A stretch of DNA of 7,128 nucleotides from Spirochaetia bacterium (GTDB lineage Bacteria; Spirochaetota; Spirochaetia; Treponematales; Breznakiellaceae), in NCBI GenBank assembly GCA_025997495.1, contig BNUR01000142.1, positions 1 through 7,128 on the forward strand, written 5' to 3'. Of this stretch, positions 6,386 to 7,128 are shown piece by piece. Within the stretch, counting starts at the first letter, position 1, and the number at the start of each line of letters is the position of its first letter. The notes under the pieces are model-generated. The model worked only from the letters and a program-made list of their open reading frames with translations, ran no database searches and was not told where the DNA came from. The position numbers and the translations under genes are program-made.

Positions 6386-6441
6386 CCCATAAGCCGGGCA
6401 TCCCAGCTGATAACCCGGACTTCCGAGTTAATAAGTCCGAC
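6382..6441 (-). repeat. Degenerate 21-bp tandem repeat (about 2.8 units)
   Basis: Units 6421-6441, 6400-6420 and 6382-6399 align; the first two share 14 of 21 bases. In the small ORF they encode VGLINSE, VRVISWD and ARLMG, a loose seven-residue pattern. The similarity is weak and may be chance. Confidence 0.3.
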
Positions 6442-6521
6442 ATCCGGGGTAAGCGTGGATGCATACGGGGCAATCAGGGCTAAAAGCTCATTTGCTTTCC
6501 CCTGCGCAAATTTTCTCCCAT
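6382..6521 (-). pseudogene. Small ORF upstream of the lipase, frameshifted near its start
   Basis: ATG at 6521, about 8 nt after AGGTG, opens a frame that stops after 13 codons. The -1 frame, reached at the heptamer A AAT TTG (6507-6513), continues as AQGKANELLALIAPYAST, then LTPDVGLINSEVRVISW, and ends DARLMG at TGA 6382-6384. That TGA overlaps the lipase GTG. This frame has no usual start codon of its own. One lost A in the AAAA run would explain the break; programmed -1 slippage would too. The joined product would be 46 residues of unknown function. The overlap with the lipase suggests the reading frame was once, or still is, translated. Confidence 0.45.
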
Positions 6522-6639
6522 ATTAGTACACCTAAAGAACTTACCGGTTCTCTGTACCCGTCTTGTTGAATGAATGAAAGCCAAATACCTTAATTCGTGC
6601 GCCGTCAACAGCATCGAATAGGTAATCCGGTTGCTGTCT

Positions 6640-6657
6640 ACGGTTCTTTAAAACCGT
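6640..6657. repeat. Small inverted repeat
   Basis: ACGGTT and AACCGT form a 6-bp stem with a 6-nt loop (CTTTAA). No U-run follows on either strand. It lies about 80 bp beyond the terminator, in the leader region of the lipase side. Confidence 0.5.
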
Positions 6658-6706
6658 CAGGCCCTAAAGAGTCAGGTTCCTGAAAACCACTCCCCCTCCG
6701 CATTTC

Positions 6707-6725
6707 GCACGGGGGTTTCCCGCGC
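6707..6725 (-). repeat. Stem-loop favoured on the minus-strand RNA
   Basis: Seven-position stem: GCGCGGG (minus strand) pairs with CCCGTGC, with one G-U wobble. The same position is an A-C mismatch on the plus strand, so the structure is better in minus-strand RNA. It lies just after the terminator for that strand. Confidence 0.4.
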
Positions 6726-6738
6726 TTAAATGGAAGAG

Positions 6739-6783
6739 AAAAATAGAAAAGCCGGTATTCCATCATGGAACCCGGCAGTTTTT
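6739..6783. terminator. Bidirectional rho-independent terminator
   Basis: The stem is GCCGG (6751-6755) plus TTCCA (6758-6762), a TCA loop, then TGGAA (6766-6770) and CCGGC (6772-6776), with a small internal loop. On the plus strand T5 follows (6779-6783). On the minus strand a TTTTCTATTTTT tract follows (6750 down to 6739). The minus-strand tract is longer, and the internal loop can form a G-U pair there, so it is probably stronger in that direction. Confidence 0.75.
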
Positions 6784-6839
6784 GAGAAATAAAATTATCA
6801 GTTGATTGAGCTAATTCTTTACTATATAACGAAATACAT

Positions 6840-6849
6840 GGGGGGGGGG
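6840..6849. repeat. Homopolymer of ten G (C10 on the transcribed minus strand)
   Basis: An uninterrupted G10 run, in frame as ACC CCC CCC CCA on the minus strand within the small reading frame starting at 6934. Runs of this length slip during replication and act as phase switches in several bacteria, including treponemes. They are also prone to sequencing error. Confidence 0.9.
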
Positions 6850-6956
6850 TAATCATATTGGACATGGAATCACACGGCTCTACCATCGGCAATACCATGA
6901 CCTGTTGACTTTGCCCACAACGATGCAAATACATGCTTCCCCTTCTCATATCAAGG

Positions 6957-6985
6957 AATATATCGCACCCGGAGGGAAATGTCAA
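6957..6985 (-). promoter_or_regulatory. Consensus sigma-70 promoter of the orphan transcription unit
   Basis: Minus strand TTGACA (6980-6985), 17-nt spacer, TATATT (6957-6962). Predicted start is near 6950, followed by AAGGGG and ATG at 6934. It diverges from the plus-strand gene at 7046. Confidence 0.75.
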
Positions 6986-7045
6986 GTGCCCGCGCCGCAG
7001 AGCCAGCAATTCTAAATTTGCCTGATTTATGATAAAATCGGGGGT

Positions 7046-7128
7046 ATGGGTGGGGAAACATTTGAGCGGCTAATGAGGAATCTAGACAAAGCGGCGGAGA
7101 AGATACCCGACAACCGGCATGGGCCGAA
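7046..7128 (+). CDS. N-terminus of a possible transposase (runs off the window)
   Basis: ATG at 7046 opens a frame to the window end, reading MGGETFERLMRNLDKAAEKI then PDNRHGP. The F..L....EKIPDNR pattern resembles the start of several DDE transposase groups, whose N-termini often have an IPD.R motif. This is from memory and rests on only 27 residues. No Shine-Dalgarno site is present apart from a G-run touching the start. TAAAAT at 7033-7038 could be a -10 box 7 nt before the ATG, which would make the message leaderless, although no good -35 is seen. If it is a transposase, the left end of the insertion sequence should lie in the preceding few tens to hundreds of bases. I see no clear terminal inverted repeat with only one end available. 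Confidence 0.4.
   Translation, partial: MGGETFERLMRNLDKAAEKIPDNRHGP

Larger units (their letters stand above)
6738..6950 (-). ncRNA. Candidate ~210-nt transcript (small RNA or small-protein mRNA)
   Basis: A consensus promoter starts it at about 6950 and the terminator ends it at about 6738. Within it, AAGGGG precedes ATG at 6934, giving MYLHRCGQSQQVMVLPMVEP and onward. In the present C10 phase the frame stays open past the terminator, so the message would lack a stop codon. With nine or eleven C the product would end after about 40 or 37 residues. It may therefore be non-coding, or a phase-variable small protein. Function unknown. Confidence 0.35.
6522..7045. other. 524-bp stretch without a convincing protein gene; orphan transcription unit
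   Basis: Between the small ORF upstream of the lipase and the partial gene at the right edge I see no recognisable protein family. It holds a consensus minus-strand promoter (6957-6985), a ribosome-site-plus-ATG at 6934, a run of ten G/C (6840-6849), a two-way terminator (6751-6783) and hairpins at 6640-6657 and 6707-6725. A 98-residue minus-strand reading frame (6638-6934) passes through the terminator and resembles nothing I know. Confidence 0.6.

Noticed and set aside
6095..6526. A 143-codon plus-strand open frame
   Set aside because: It lies antisense to the lipase, which has a full catalytic motif set. The plus-strand translation resembles no family and has no ribosome site.
6638..7009. 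A 123-codon minus-strand frame taken from its longest start
   Set aside because: The upper part overlaps the -35 and -10 boxes and the lower part passes through a strong terminator. At most the part from 6934 could be translated, and it matches no known family.

Overview
The window is bacterial DNA: genes are dense, several have clear Shine-Dalgarno sites, and there are near-consensus sigma-70 promoters. It is a mosaic of unrelated pieces. A GC-rich scrap of enolase is at the left edge. An AT-rich surface-sugar/acyl-carrier operon follows, then an AT-rich toxin-antitoxin pair, then a more GC-balanced lipase region. The right edge carries what may be the start of a transposase gene. The host cannot be fixed from this sequence. 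The gene content (legionaminic-type sugar genes, private acyl carrier proteins, PIN toxin, transposase-like edge, poly-G tract) would suit a gut or host-associated bacterium such as a spirochaete (Treponema-like), but that is only an impression.

Layout, left to right. 1-~110 (+): internal enolase fragment that stops at an abrupt junction. ~112-338 (-): first ~75 residues of a SAM methyltransferase, cut at the same junction. 348-590 (-): acyl carrier protein. 650-1396 (-): FabG-like reductase. 1399-2460 (-): FabH-like ketosynthase III. 2460-2693 (-): second acyl carrier protein. 2719-2738: perfect GC hairpin. 2756-3823 (-): CBS-nucleotidyltransferase of the PtmE/LegX type. 3823-4842 (-): LegC-type aminotransferase lacking its normal N-terminus. 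4829-4920: a promoter-bearing repeat, duplicated at 5674-5765. 4957-5394 (-): PIN toxin. 5388-5687 (-): Phd-type antitoxin. 5726-6385 (-): class 3 lipase. 6382-6521 (-): small frameshifted ORF. 6522-7045: no solid protein gene, but an orphan promoter, a poly-C10 tract and a two-way terminator. 7046-end (+): start of a transposase-like protein.

How the genes work together. The seven minus-strand genes from legC to the methyltransferase are tightly packed and read as one operon. LegC-type aminotransferases make 4-amino sugars, and PtmE/LegX makes GDP-glucosamine for legionaminic acid. The two ACPs, ketosynthase III and ketoreductase form a small private line able to produce a 3-oxo- or 3-hydroxyacyl-ACP. 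My inference is that this acyl group decorates the amino sugar of a surface glycan. No acyltransferase, LegB, LegI or LegG is present in the window.

The most striking observation is at the operon's 5' end. A ~92-bp segment holding the lipase stop region, the antitoxin promoter and the first five antitoxin codons is duplicated in front of legC. The aminotransferase now begins with the antitoxin's own first residues (MISVG), fused where LegC proteins normally read SVGKYVD. The sugar operon therefore appears to have captured the promoter, and perhaps the autoregulation, of the adjacent toxin-antitoxin system. The toxin-antitoxin cassette sits between the two direct repeats. The sugar operon is cut at both ends (methyltransferase 3' end and legC 5' end), so it looks like a transplanted fragment or, at the enolase junction, possibly an assembly chimera.
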